From Hyperoplus lanceolatus (lineage: Eukaryota; Chordata; Actinopteri; Uranoscopiformes; Ammodytidae), in NCBI GenBank assembly GCA_026929865.2, contig CM049403.1, positions 30,859,001 to 30,923,000 on the forward strand: DNA of 64,000 nt. Reading direction: 5' to 3'. Below the pieces are notes generated by a model that saw nothing but the letters and a program-made list of their open reading frames with translations, was not told the DNA's origin and did not search any database. Every line of letters starts with the position of its first letter. Position 1 is the first letter of the stretch. Positions 33,441 to 46,200 of this stretch are shown here, piece after piece. A program made the position numbers and the translations under genes.

Positions 33441-33854
33441 TTATATATCAAAATTTATGTGACACTTTTATGAAGGAGAATTTATTCATTCATGGTGTTC
33501 AGGAGGCAAACTAATCCAAGGAAGCGTGCTACTGCCACCTTGTGGCCTGATGGCGATGTGAAGGCTTATCTGAAACAGCAGCCAAATTAGATGAACCACT
33601 GTCTGATCATAGGCTTCAAAACTATTCAAACCTCTGATAACTTTATTTCAAATCATACAACATTACATATTTATGATTTAAGTAGCAATTTAAATAAAAA
33701 TAAAAAATTATAAAGGAGAATTACACTTTATTTAAAAAATATATCAAATTTGTTTTGACAGGTGCCTGGGAACTTAAACAAAACAACAACTATCATAATT
33801 TTGATTAAAATGTTGCTGAATCCTGCAAAGTATTCACCCTAAAATGTCATTATT

Positions 33855-33981
33855 ACATTATGGGGAATTTATATTTATTTTGTCCCTAAAATGAAGGTAC
33901 GTCCCCACGATATCACTGTGTAAACAGAACAATGTCCCAACAACATTAGTAATACCAGCCCACACACACACACACACACAC
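33855..33981. repeat. Same repeat, copy B (short)
   Basis: 'attttgtccctaaaatgaag', 'cgtccccacgatatcactgt' and a short (CA)n at 33960-33981. Confidence 0.7.
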
Positions 33982-34054
33982 AGTCGTGTTTTCTTAACTT
34001 AAGTGGACATTACATACTTACATTCATATCCTGGAGATTTACTCTAGCCATGAC

Positions 34055-34303
<249 letters not shown>

Positions 34304-34408
34304 TAAAAATGTTGCTGAATCCTGCTGCCCAGAAGAACAGGATATCAGCTTTTGTCCCCCCAGCCTTTCAGATGTTCATTTTACAAGCCCTCATCACTTT
34401 ATGTCTCT

Positions 34409-34939
34409 ATTGGCGCTTTTCCACCGCACATGTAGCTCGACTCGACTCAACTCGACTCGACTCAACTTGGTTTGGTAGCAGCACGGGTCGTTTTCCACCG
34501 CAAATAGTACCTCCTGAACGTGGGCGGGGTTGTCGTAAGGGGCTGAAAGCCCACTCCGGAGCAAAGTAGCAAAGCAGAAATTACGAGCAGTTGTTGCACT
34601 AACTGAACCAAACGCCAAAAACACGGATGAAAAATGTTTAAGAAATACCCCCCTTGTATCTGTTTGCTAAAAGAAGTAGAAGAATATTGCTACGGGCCAT
34701 TAAAAGGGATGGTTGGTGTCCCGATGTGTGACTCTGCCACACAGTCAGCTGTAGGGATGCGTCACGTACATCCTAGTCTGGCATGACCACTTCTGCCAGC
34801 GTCTATTCGCTTGCGGCGGCAAGCTACGCAGCCCTGACGCAGCCCCCTCCTTTTCCGGTTGCTGGCTTTACCCTATTGTGATCCCCCTCAAATTCGGAAA
34901 CAATTCGCTCACAGTCAACCCGTGTGCTTATGTGCAGCG

Positions 34940-34985
<46 letters not shown>

Positions 34986-36520
34986 GTGTGAGAAGTCACA
35001 TTACTGTAGACAGAAATAAAGTGTGGCAATACTTAATAATATTGGCGGCGGTGGTCCGGGACACAGCCTAGCCTAGCTGTCCAACTTCATTGTACAACTA
35101 CCCCCGGGCAGAAATACCCTCATAAACTCTGGAAAATGAAGCGTGGGGGTTTGAATTGAGCACCGGACCTTATAACCAGCTAGATTAAGATCCGCCGTTC
35201 CCTTTCTTTGGTGAATTAGGGACTAAGCAGCGGTGTTTTAGCGACGGGGAAAGATTCCAACGGCTTCCACTATCACCTAGCAACTCTTACGGCTACTTGC
35301 TGCAGTTGGAGTAGCGCTCACAACGTCAAAATCCTGTTCTGCCTGTAAACAGACGGACTACGGCTCTGACTACAGCGATAGGAGGTGGTGACATAAGTTC
35401 TCGAATGCTAAAAATTCTACTCGACCGCCGTAGCCTTGCCTCTCAACCACCGATGATAATGTTACCAGAGATAACACTACGTGGCTAGTTAACTCCGGTT
35501 AAGTTATCCCGTGAGCTCCTCGGGGGCTAAAATGTATGGTGTCTTGACATGCTGGTTAGAAAGCAACACACTATGTATATTCCTTTTGTCTTTAATAGTT
35601 TTTGTGTGGCGTTTGGGGGTTTAGCCATTTCTCTGACAGTCTCTGGACGTGAAGACGTTCCATCAAAATAAGTCCCCCCCCGGCACTATTTTGCAGGACA
35701 CCGCTGCTGCTTCCCGGGGTTAGCCCCGCCCTAGATGATTGTGATTGGTTTAAACAAATACAAACAGGCTAGCCCAGTTTCCCCCGGTTTCCCCACCCGA
35801 ATAGACGGCTCTAAACAGAGTGCTTCCAGACCATACTACTTGCTGTAGTTTGGTCTGGCTTTGCGAGACTACGTACATCCCTATGCACGTAAACACGGGC
35901 ATGATAAAGTTGACTGTTTAGTGCTTGTTTCAGGATACGTGTTTTCAAATGCAAGCCGTGTCTCAGCCTGAATATTTTACTGAGGTAATCAGTTCAGTCC
36001 GAGGCTTGTAATGTAATCGCTCGCCATCATGTCTGTCCCAGCTGGCTACTATTTAGCCTAGCTGCTAGCTGCCCTACATGTCTCCTCTCGTATGTTAAAA
36101 GTAACTTCCCCAACAACCAACACTGGGTGAGCTTAGCGAATATATGGAGAAAAATTCGGATCTGTGATGCAAATCAAATGAAAGAAAGTCAGAGTAGGCT
36201 GCACGCGGCGTAAATACACTCAAAAGTCCCGGAGAGTTGGGGAGAATAAAGAACAGAATGAAGCCGGTAGTCTCTGGCCAATCAGAAGCGTCGGCAGACC
36301 ACTGATTGGCCAGACAATAGTCTCTGGCCAATCAGTGGCCGGCCGTCTGCCGACGTCACCTTTTAGCATCGGCTCAGCTCGCTTGGAACCTAGAGCGAGG
36401 CGATACCAAAAAAGCAGCCGCTACCAGGTACCAGGTACCATGAAATTGCGGTGGAAACGCCAAAAATGCGAGTTGAGTCGAGTCGAGTCGAGCTGATACC
36501 ATGCGGTGGAAAAGCGCCAT
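34409..36520. mobile_element. hAT-type non-autonomous element with nested element
   Basis: Termini ATTGGCGCTTTTCCACCGCA and, reversed, ATGGCGCTTTTCCACCGCAT are flanked by the perfect 8-bp duplication ATGTCTCT (34401-34408 and 36521-36528). Subterminal (GACTC)n runs occur at both ends. It has no coding sequence and hosts another element at 34774-35872. Confidence 0.88.
34774..35872. mobile_element. Nested hAT-like element
   Basis: GTACATCC duplicated at 34766-34773 and 35873-35880. The right end reversed reads GTAGTCTCGCAAAGCCAGAC, the left TAGTCTGGCATGACC. The interior is shared with the shorter copy at 44056-44467 ('aaaccaatcacaatc', 'caaaatagtgc'). A (CA)n lies at 34949-34982. Confidence 0.82.
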
Positions 36521-36528
36521 ATGTCTCT

Positions 36529-37570
36529 GGAACTGACTCAGACTCCTTGTTTGACTGCAGCAGGACAGGATTGACTGTAGCAGTGATGCACTGAGGGGCT
36601 TCTGTACGTAAACTCCCTACCACGGCTGCTGTTTGTACTTGGAAGACCTTGCTTTGCATTCCTCTCACTTCTTGTTCTTACCGAGAGGCGGGGGGAGGAA
36701 GGCTGGGTCCCGGGTTCAGCTGCTTGTTCTCCCAGGGTTCTGACTTCCTCTTCGATGTGGTTGAATTTTGAAATATTGCACTTACATGTAGCAGGAGTGT
36801 GGTGCCTTCAGAGGGGATATGTGAAAAGACAAATTTAAATTTAGCCTTGTGTTAATTTACATAGAAAGCAACTTAACTTAATTCAAACAATGCTGCAACA
36901 TAATAAAAAAAAATTACAAAAAGTAGAAAATGTGTGTGCATGAAAGGGACAAGTGATGATCCAAGATGCCTTTGTACCCTATTTGTCTGGTCTGTGCTTC
37001 TCTCCCTTGCCCCGCAGCAACACGGCTCCACCTCCTACTTCAGATCTGTGTGTACAGTAGAAGGCAGGTGAAATCAGGACACTGCAACACAGGTTCATTA
37101 GACAAAGTTTTTTAAGGTCAACAAAAGCTGCTTTTCACTCTTTGAGTGCATTGGGCCCTAATACGTGCATGGTTTATTATTAACATACAATGCCTGTAAA
37201 TTGCATAAATGGCAGTAAGAGGTAGTGGAGGGTTAAATGTACAATTTAATATGAAAAGAAAATAGCAGAAATTATTCAAATTAACTTCTTAACGAGACAG
37301 CACCCTTAAAAAGCGGAAATGATATCCAATTAATTTATATCAGTCTCATTCAAATGTGGGCTGTATTTGGGCTGAGAGCAGCTGATCTGACAGAGACATT
37401 GTCTTTGTGTTGGGACATTTGTTTGCATTTATGACCAGTCCCACTTTCTGGATCCACTGAAGAACACCAGAGAGTTGTTGGATTTAATCATAGGTCTCAC
37501 TGAACACCTCAATGTCATCAGCGCATGCCTCTGATATGTTTTTTTTAAAATTTCATTTAAAAAGTATATA
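36529..37570. other. No confident gene; possible old coding remnant on minus
   Basis: On the minus strand 36770-36530 keeps open frames of 40-75 codons, one of which ended in TAA just where the hAT element inserted. No family match is recognised and splice sites are ambiguous. Confidence 0.3.
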
Positions 37571-37844
37571 TTTCTTTCTTGTATTTTTGTTGCTGGTTCA
37601 GGTTGTTAAGTGTCATTTCATAGCTCAGAACAAGTAATTACTGTTCATGTGCTGATGAAAGATGACAGGTTATAATTATATAGAGGTGTTAGGAGTGTCC
37701 TACACCTGTGCCTGGGGCGTCAATGCAATTAAAAAGGATTCTGAGGCATGTTTATGAGATGAGCATCAGTGTATCGTCCAGGAAATGAACTAACAAAGCA
37801 ACCCATTGAGATTGTATTAATCAAGCAACAATCCTATGCATGTG
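37571..37844. repeat. Local duplication, copy 1
   Basis: 'gtatttttgttgctggttca', 'tgttcatgtgctgatga', 'tagaggtgttaggagtgtc', 'gtttatgagatgagcatcag', 'tgtatcgtccaggaaat' occur in the same order in 38661-39055. Confidence 0.85.
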
Positions 37845-38660
37845 CTGAATACATTTTAGAGGACATAATCATCCACAGGTTTAAGAAGTGTCCTGCACCT
37901 GCACCACTCCCTCATCAATAAAGATTCTGCGGCATGAGGACGTGTGGGTGGTAACAGGGTGTATGATAAAAAACAAATTCCTTAAGTTATCAGGGTAAAT
38001 CACATTGAACATTAAAACCTTCAGGATGTTGGAATCTAATGCAATATTGTTGTTTACTGACTGTACTAGTTTTAGCTTGTTTGTTTGTTCCAATTGAGTA
38101 CTATATATTTGCATGTCTTTCCCTATTTTGATTAGGCTTGCTTTTAATTACAAATGTAATGTAATTTATTTTTTAAACTATTGTATGTCTGGGGGCTTAC
38201 TGACAACTGGCCAGGATTTCAGCTGGAAATTAACTATTTAGGCTAAAGCTGTTAATTTTACTGTAAAGTTAATCGAAGGGGACTTTCCACAAAATTATAA
38301 AATAAAATAAATACTTGTAATTTACGATTTTATAAGGTGGAATTAGAAAAACAGCAACGTAACTGATCACAGTAGAACACAGATTAGATCTCAATTAATG
38401 AGCATTGAAAATGTGTTTATATCTGATACATTATATCCTAGTGTGTTTTAAATTATTTATTCAATGTTCATTTACTGATAATACTTGGTTGATAGAGGAA
38501 AGGTTACAGTACACATACAGTAGAACTAACTCAATAATACTATCAATACAGGCATTTATGTAGAGTCCTCTGTCAACTGTATCCACTCTAGATTTCCCTC
38601 TGTACTATACTGAATTCACTCACTACACATGAAATTCATTTTTCTTCTTCACATTTCTCT

Positions 38661-39055
38661 TTTCTTGTATTTTTGTTGCTGGTTCAGCTGGTAAAGTGTC
38701 ATACTGTCAGCACTAAGGGCAGGGTAGGACATTAAATGTTTTCCCCCTTTGAAATGTCTCTAATACAACGTATACGTGAACAATGTATACGTAGTTCACC
38801 AAAAATTTTATATTTGTTGATCTTGATTTTATTCAACTAATAACTGTTCATGTGCTGATGACAGATGACAGGGTATAATTACATAGAGGTGTTAGGAGTG
38901 TCATACACCTGTGCATGGAGCGTCAAGCGTCAAAGGAAATTAAAATGATTCTGAGGCATGTTTATGAGATGAGCATCAGTGTATCGTCCAGGAAATTACT
39001 ACACAAAGCTACCCATTGAGATTGTTTTTAATCGAGCAACCATCCTATGCATGTC
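38661..39055. repeat. Local duplication, copy 2
   Basis: Direct repeat of 37571-37844 with about 120 bp of extra sequence near its start. Confidence 0.85.
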
Positions 39056-39528
39056 CACCCACAATGGAATGTTTGGTTCAGTTGTTGTGAAGAAGCATCC
39101 AAATATTCGGAGCACCTGAATTTGCATAAGATCGTTTTACCCACGGTCAAATGTGATGCCTTCAGTGTTGGTATTCTACTTTGAAAGCGTAACTATGCCA
39201 ATGACTTCACACTGGAAAAATACTAGCTACGCTAGGGAGAAATCTAGTTTGGTTAATTAAAGCTACTTAGACAAAAGTATTTCAAAGTACTTTGTAAATA
39301 TAATGATAGTTTATCTACCAGTTAAATTACATGTAGTTAACTGCTCCCCAACACCACATTGTTTCACATTGAAATTAACATGGGCTTTACACATCACACC
39401 ATCAAAAAGTTTCATAAAACCCATTTCACATGTTGCCACATTCATTTTAGTTTTAGTTTTCTTCTGTGCCTGTAACTGGTTAAACAGTGCCATACATACA
39501 ATGTATGGCACTGCGCCAGCTTTCACTG

Positions 39529-39534
39529 TATAAA
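39529..39534 (+). promoter_or_regulatory. TATA box of the tectorin-like gene
   Basis: TATAAA followed after about 30 bases by a purine-rich leader exon (about 39560-39601) that ends at a GTAATA donor. The leader can splice to the acceptor 'ggtcaacag' ending 40239, 23 bases before the ATG. TATA spacing and splice sites agree; the exact start site is inferred. Confidence 0.65.
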
Positions 39535-40262
39535 GCTTTGGTTCGGACCTGCAGTTCAACAGAGGCAGGAGGCACTGGAACAAAGAAGTACATGTGAAAA
39601 GGTAATAACACATTTTAATTTAATCTATTTAGTCAGACATTATTTAATTAAGTTCTGTTCTTCTTTTTGTTAAAGAACAATAGTGATTATTTCTAACTGA
39701 ATTATATTTACAACTTAATTTAATAATTTTCATTTGATTGGAGACAATAGTGAGAAAAACATTCTGCACATTGCACTATGTATTATAGCTAAAATAGATT
39801 ATATTTCAAAAGCAATGTGTCAGCCTTACCTGACATGGTAAATATTTCAGTTTAACTGATATTATACCTCAGACACATAGGTGACGATTACTTATGTGAT
39901 ATTAACAAGTTTGTTCGCTTGACAGTTAAAAAGTTATATTTGTTCAAACAGATAAAAATTATTTTTTTTAAAAAGTAGAAAAAAAAGTAAATCAGATGAA
40001 ACAACAATAAAAAAAAAAAATAGACGCCACATGCAAGCCAGAATGTAAAAATGGGTTTTAGGAAGAGTTTGAAAAGAAGATACCGATTTGTCTCTCTTTA
40101 TTTTAAGGGTTGCACATGCATTTGCTATAAGAATCTTCAATAATTGTACAGGTGCAACCTGAGTGGGTTATGCACACTTATAGTGTTTTCTAGTTTGTTT
40201 TATTGAAGTTGAATTTAAGTTATTTTATGTGGTCAACAGGTTCTTATTTTGGGCTTTGGAGA

Positions 40263-43200
40263 ATGGCATATCTAATCATGTTGCCTGTTCTCTTTCTGGT
40301 GATGATAAGTAAGTATTTTTTAACTTTTATTTTGGTTGATAATAAATTGTATGTAAATTCACAAAAATATTTTCTCTATTGATGTTAGCATTCTCAAATG
40401 TTTGGTTTGCGTTTGTTTGTTCACAGGCAACGTGACTCCTCAGATGACTTCAGGTAGGCAAAGTGAACTTTGATTACCTCTTAGCTTTCATTCAGTGCGG
40501 TTACATGGCACAACTAGATTGGATTATCACATATATCGAACAAGACACTCGAACGGACCATGTCACTTGTCTGAGTATACATGGCCTTTCAGAAATCGGA
40601 TAAATGTCCGATGCATGGCTGTCTCCACTATGCTAGGTGGCGCTGTAGCCCTTTCAACCATGCTTTCAACAAGTGGTTTTAGAGCCACGTCCGCTTCTCT
40701 TCCGTCAATAACCCATGGTGTAGCCTATCACGTGCAGGCACACAAGCACAGAACGAGAAGTCCGATATGCGATATCCGATCCCTGTATACATGCAGAGAG
40801 AAAGCCGACAATGAACGAATTATCTAGGTGTTCTTATCCGACTTCTCTTGTCCGTTATTGTGCCGATTTGTGTCCGAAGTAGATCGGATAAAGGTGTTTA
40901 CATGCAGGTTAAAAGTCCTGTTGAGGTCTTGTTCGTTTAGTTATCCGATTATGAGTCTGCATGTAAACGAGTGTTTCATTTCAAATGTTTGAAATATATG
41001 CACAGTACATAGGAATTTCACATGTAACATCTAGATGTAGACAATGACTAAGTATAAAGACTAAAAAGCCACAACCTAAAGTCTTGTACATTCATGTTAG
41101 GAGTCTCCGAATTTCATCCAATCATGTTTTTGTATTTGTTTTTCACAGGTTTTCACTTCTCATTAAATAGTAAGAATGGGTAGTTTTGAAGCAAATACCA
41201 AGTCAAATTTAAATTTATCTGTCCCTTTAAAAGATTTGAAAAAACATGTAGCCTACTACATGGTGAAAATAACTAATTCATGTAATAGGCTAGTTGGTGA
41301 TGTTTAGAGAGCACAGCGCGAGTGGTATGGAGATGAGGAATATATAACATGCATGTGTTGCACATGCTATTACAAAAAGATAAGTGTGTACCTAGGATCA
41401 ACATTACGAAATATCTCGCTCGACTCACAATGAAAAAGAAAATTAATGACGAAAAAACTCGGTACTACTACACATACAAAAAAAAAACAACAACCCTGTG
41501 GCATTTCACAGATATCAAAGAAACAGATTTAATTGAACTCAGCTGAACCTCATCCAGAGCGGCTCCACCTGCTAAAGGCGTTGCCAAAGTCCGCGCGTGT
41601 GAGAAACCATGGCTGCAATACAACACATTCTCGCTGCAATACAACACCTTCTCGCTGCGAACCAACAGCCTCGCCGTGCGCGAAGCCAGACGGTTTACAT
41701 AAATGCATACGTGCGTCTGCACTTTTCCACACTGGACGTGCTATCAGACCGGGCTGTACAGGCAAAGTAGTACCGGCTGCCCCGTGTGGAGATCCAACGG
41801 CTGATCACTCTGGTGTCTCCACACATCCAGAGCAACCCGCTGCAATTTTGCCTTCAGCCCGGAGATGCAGCTCCTGGCTGCGCTGCGTTTTTAGGAACAT
41901 ATCAACCTCTTCTGAGGTCCAACAACCCCCAGCCCCTACCCCTTTACCACTAGTCACCAAGCACTGATCACTAAACCATAAACCCCACAACCACCACATC
42001 ACCCATATCACCTCTCAGGCCTGAAGGCTGAAATAAATAAACAGAACCAGCAGATGTAGGCTACATGTAACGTCCTGCACACTATGATTATTGCTGCAGT
42101 GTCCGGGTGCTTTCCAGGCAATTTGTAATGTATCTAAGTGTAGGTTAATGACGTGTGCGTATTGTGCGCCCTTTCAACAGCATTCCAGTGCCAGACTTTC
42201 AGGTAAAGCACCCGGACACTGCAGCAATACTCATAGTGTGCAGGGCGTTACATGTAGCCTACATCTGCTGGTTCTGTTTATTTATTTCAGCCTTCAGGCC
42301 TGAGAGTTGATATGGGTGATGTGGTGGTTGTGGGTTTATGGTTTAGTGATCAGTGATTGGTGACTGGTGGTAAAGGGGTAGGGACTGGGGGTTGTTGGAC
42401 CTCAGAAGAGGTTGATATGTTCTTAAAAACGCAGCGCAGCCAGAAGCTGCATCTCCGGGCTGAAGGCAAAATTGCATGTGTGTGGAGACACCAGAGTGAT
42501 CAGCCATTGGATCTCCGCACGGGGCAGCCGGTACTTTGCCTGGACGGCCCGGTCTGATAGCACGTCCAGTGGGGAGAAGTGCCGACGCAGGTATGCATTT
42601 ATGTAAACCGTCTGGCTTCGCGCACGGCGAGGCTGTTGGTTTGCAGCGATAACGTGTTGTATTGCAGCCATGGTTTCTCACACGCGCGGACTTTGGCAAC
42701 GCCTTTAGCAGGTGGAGCCGCTCTGGATGAGATTCAGCTGAGTTCAATTAAATCTGTTTCCTTGATATCTCTCAAATGCCACAGGGTTGTTGATGTTTTT
42801 TATGTGTAGTACTATAAACTCTTGTGTGTGGAAAACGTAAACGTGTAATTCATTAAAACATTTTTTTTCTCTACTATTAGTTTATGTTTATTGCGCCAGG
42901 TCCGCATTGAACATTGTTTTATTATTTCGAAAAGTGGAGGAAATAAATTTCCCTGACACGCCATGATCACTGACGATTTGGTCGCTAAGAAGGTTGAAAG
43001 AGTGGGTCAGCTCCATCGTACAGTTCCGTCTTAGTGAAAGTACTACTTTCGCTAAGAACGAATCTGGGAAACGCATTCTTCTTTCACAGCGTTCTTAAGA
43101 GCGCTCCAAAGAAGTACTTAGCCCAAAGAGGCTCTTAACAAATCTGGGAAACGTGGCCCTTATCTTTGCGCTCCTTCTTAGGCGAACCCTTCTTTCGACC

Positions 43201-46200
43201 CTTCTTTGGTCCCAAAGAACGATCGAATCTGGGAAACGCGGCCAATAACTGAGCATTGAGACTAAAGAACCACAACCTTAAGTCTTGTACATTGATGTTA
43301 GGAGTCTCCGATTTTCATCCAGTAATATTTGTGTTTGTTTTTTCACAAGTTTTCACTGCTTGTTTAATGGTGGTCTTGAACACTAGTTTTGTACCTAATA
43401 CCAAGTCCAATTTCATTTTATCTGACCCTTTTAAAAGGTTTGAAAAATATGCACGGTACATGGAAAATTCCAATGCTCTAACTACATGATGAAAATAACT
43501 CGCTAATAACTTTGAACCGACAGCCACAACCTGAAGTTTTGTTTATGAGTCATGTTATTACATTACACAATTTATATCCCTTAACAGTGTTCTGTGTGCA
43601 CAGTGCAAGGAGTCTGGATATGTGGTAGATATTACATTCATGTATCACATGTGCAAATACAGAAGCATAATTTTGCACATCAGGATCAAACATGAATTGT
43701 AAAAAATGTATGTTGGATGATCATTCTATTCTGTAATTTTTTTTCTTTTTTAAACTTTTGTTTAATGTTAGATTTTTTGTTCTTTCTAGGACCCCTCTAC
43801 CAAATGGCTAAAAACTTAGCTTTTGGCCCAACAGATGATGGAAGTTCTCCTCGAATTGAACTAAAACAGCCTTTCCTTTACTTTGGAGAAATATACCGTT
43901 ACATTTACGTATGTAATACTTTTTTTTTTAAACAACAAAATCCATATCTTTTTGAAGGTTTAGGAAATTCTGGTATGTTTTGTAGGGGAATCATTTCTTC
44001 AACCACAGATTTGTAGGTTATAATAGTACTGACTTAGTAGTAGTCTATGTATTTAAGTCTCGCATAGCCAGACCAAATTACAGCTAGTAGTATGGTCTTG
44101 ATCCAGACTAATATGTTTGTATTATACAAGGTAAAACTGGGCTGGCCTGTATTTATTTATTTAAACCAATCACAATCGTTTTGGGCTGCGCTGAGCCCAG
44201 GAAGCTGCAACGCGTCCTTTCAAAATAGTGCAATTTGATGCAGATCATGGACCCAAAACCATTAATGACACGCGTATGTGTGCAGCAACATTATGAGCTG
44301 GATACTATCAAACCGTATCAGACACACACGTGCACTTGCTGTTGTCTCCCGTTCTGAGCGGAGCATAAACGGTAGGCTACAGCGGGGAAGAGGAAGGGGA
44401 GGAGTTTGACAACGCTCCTGGCTCCATTTTCCGGGAGCGTTATACTATATCCGTTCAGCCAGACTAATGTATTTTATATGCTATATCTATAATATGGTTA
44501 TAAAAAAGTATGGCAATCAAAATGTCTATATTTTATAACATGTGTGTAAATTACTGAAGTTGATGACTTCTAATTCTTTATTAGTAAAAAAAAAATATTC
44601 ATTTGGTTTCAGATCAACAACAATGGACACTTGACCTTTGAAGAGGAATATGACGAACATGATCCTTTAAGGTTTCCATTAAATGGTTCCTTTGGCATAA
44701 TTGCTCCATTCTGGATAGATTTAGACACCAGGGATCGTGGTGCAGTGTACTCCGACCAATACACCAATGGAAGTGTTCTCCAACAAGCTACTGAAGACAT
44801 TAATGAGTATTTCCCATGGTTGAGCTTTACTGCCAGCTGGGTCATGGTAGTAACATGGAATGACGTGCCCTTCTATGAGGAATCAGATAGAGTAAGTGAA
44901 CTTAATCCTTCATCACACCCAAAAAATGGACACACTCAATGAAAAATATACACACACTTGTATGATGTGTATAGGTTTAATGCAGAACAAAAACACAATG
45001 TCCTAGAACTGTATTTTGTGTTACGAGTGTTAAAAATTGTTGTGTTGATCATAATCCGATTCATTATAGTCATTCATTCTGTGACGAAAAAGTGGCTCCT
45101 TAAGCAACACAGTGCATTCTCTGTACATAATGCATTTTATAGCAGGAAACATGCATTTTGTGTTTAAGGCGAGACACTGCAGGTTAATAGGGTAAAACAC
45201 TTTTAATTATAAATATCATCATGCATGAAACCTTTTCAGTTGCTTACTTACATTAAAACAAGTCTCTTTTGCGTTACAATTTTTTCAATAAACGTTTCAA
45301 CCAATATGAAAATTCGGCATCATCAGCTAATTATGTGAACATTGCATATCTTGAAAAAGTAAAAGTCTCAATGATCGATAAGCCTTTGAAATAGAGTTAA
45401 ATCTTTATTTCATTTTTACAACATATTAGTCTCCAAAATAGTCACAGAACAGATTTTGGAAACAGCCTTTTTTTCATTGTTTAAATACGTTTTTTTTTAA
45501 AGATGTAAATCTATCATAAATCACACAATTAACAAAATATGAACAGACAATTCTGTAACAACCTTCAGAACAGTGCTTAGAATGATTATGTAAAATTAAG
45601 TTGATGTTAGTGGATGAGATAATGTCCATTAAAGATGGTTGACCATTCCTAAAAAAACAATGTTTTGCCTGCCATGGCTCGCCTTATACTATAAAAGTAA
45701 AATGAGCGTAAAAGGAACATAAGAACATGAAATAATACAAAAACTGAGGCAGTGACAAAATGTTTCTTAGTTGCAGTATATACTGACCATCATAAAAGCA
45801 GTACATGTGTTAATGAATTAATAATTTTCCAGACCGCAACTTTCCAAGCTGTGTTGATCTCTGGAGACGAGGACTCGTTTCTGCTGATGAATTATGGGAG
45901 AATTGACTCAATACCTGATGATGTTCAGGTAAGAGCCCTTAAAATGATACGCAAAGTTCTACTAAAGATATTAAGTGGACATTTCTTACTTAAATCTGAA
46001 TGCAGTTGTGGAAAATGTATCATTCCTTTTTTAATGTAGGGGAGAGTGAGTGGAGTTGTGCCAGTGGGGAAGTAGTGCCACCCCTTGTTTCTAGAAAAGC
46101 ATAGAAGAATTGGAAATGTGACCACAAATTTAAGAAGAGCCATCCTTTGACTCATCCTGTAAAGAAGGGAGACACATGGAATAAGATATAAGCACATTTA

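Noticed and set aside
36390-36770. Minus-strand gene end (frames ending SESVPET or AAVKQGV)
   Set aside because: Several frames are open equally, no family is recognised and splice sites conflict; kept only as a low-confidence remnant.
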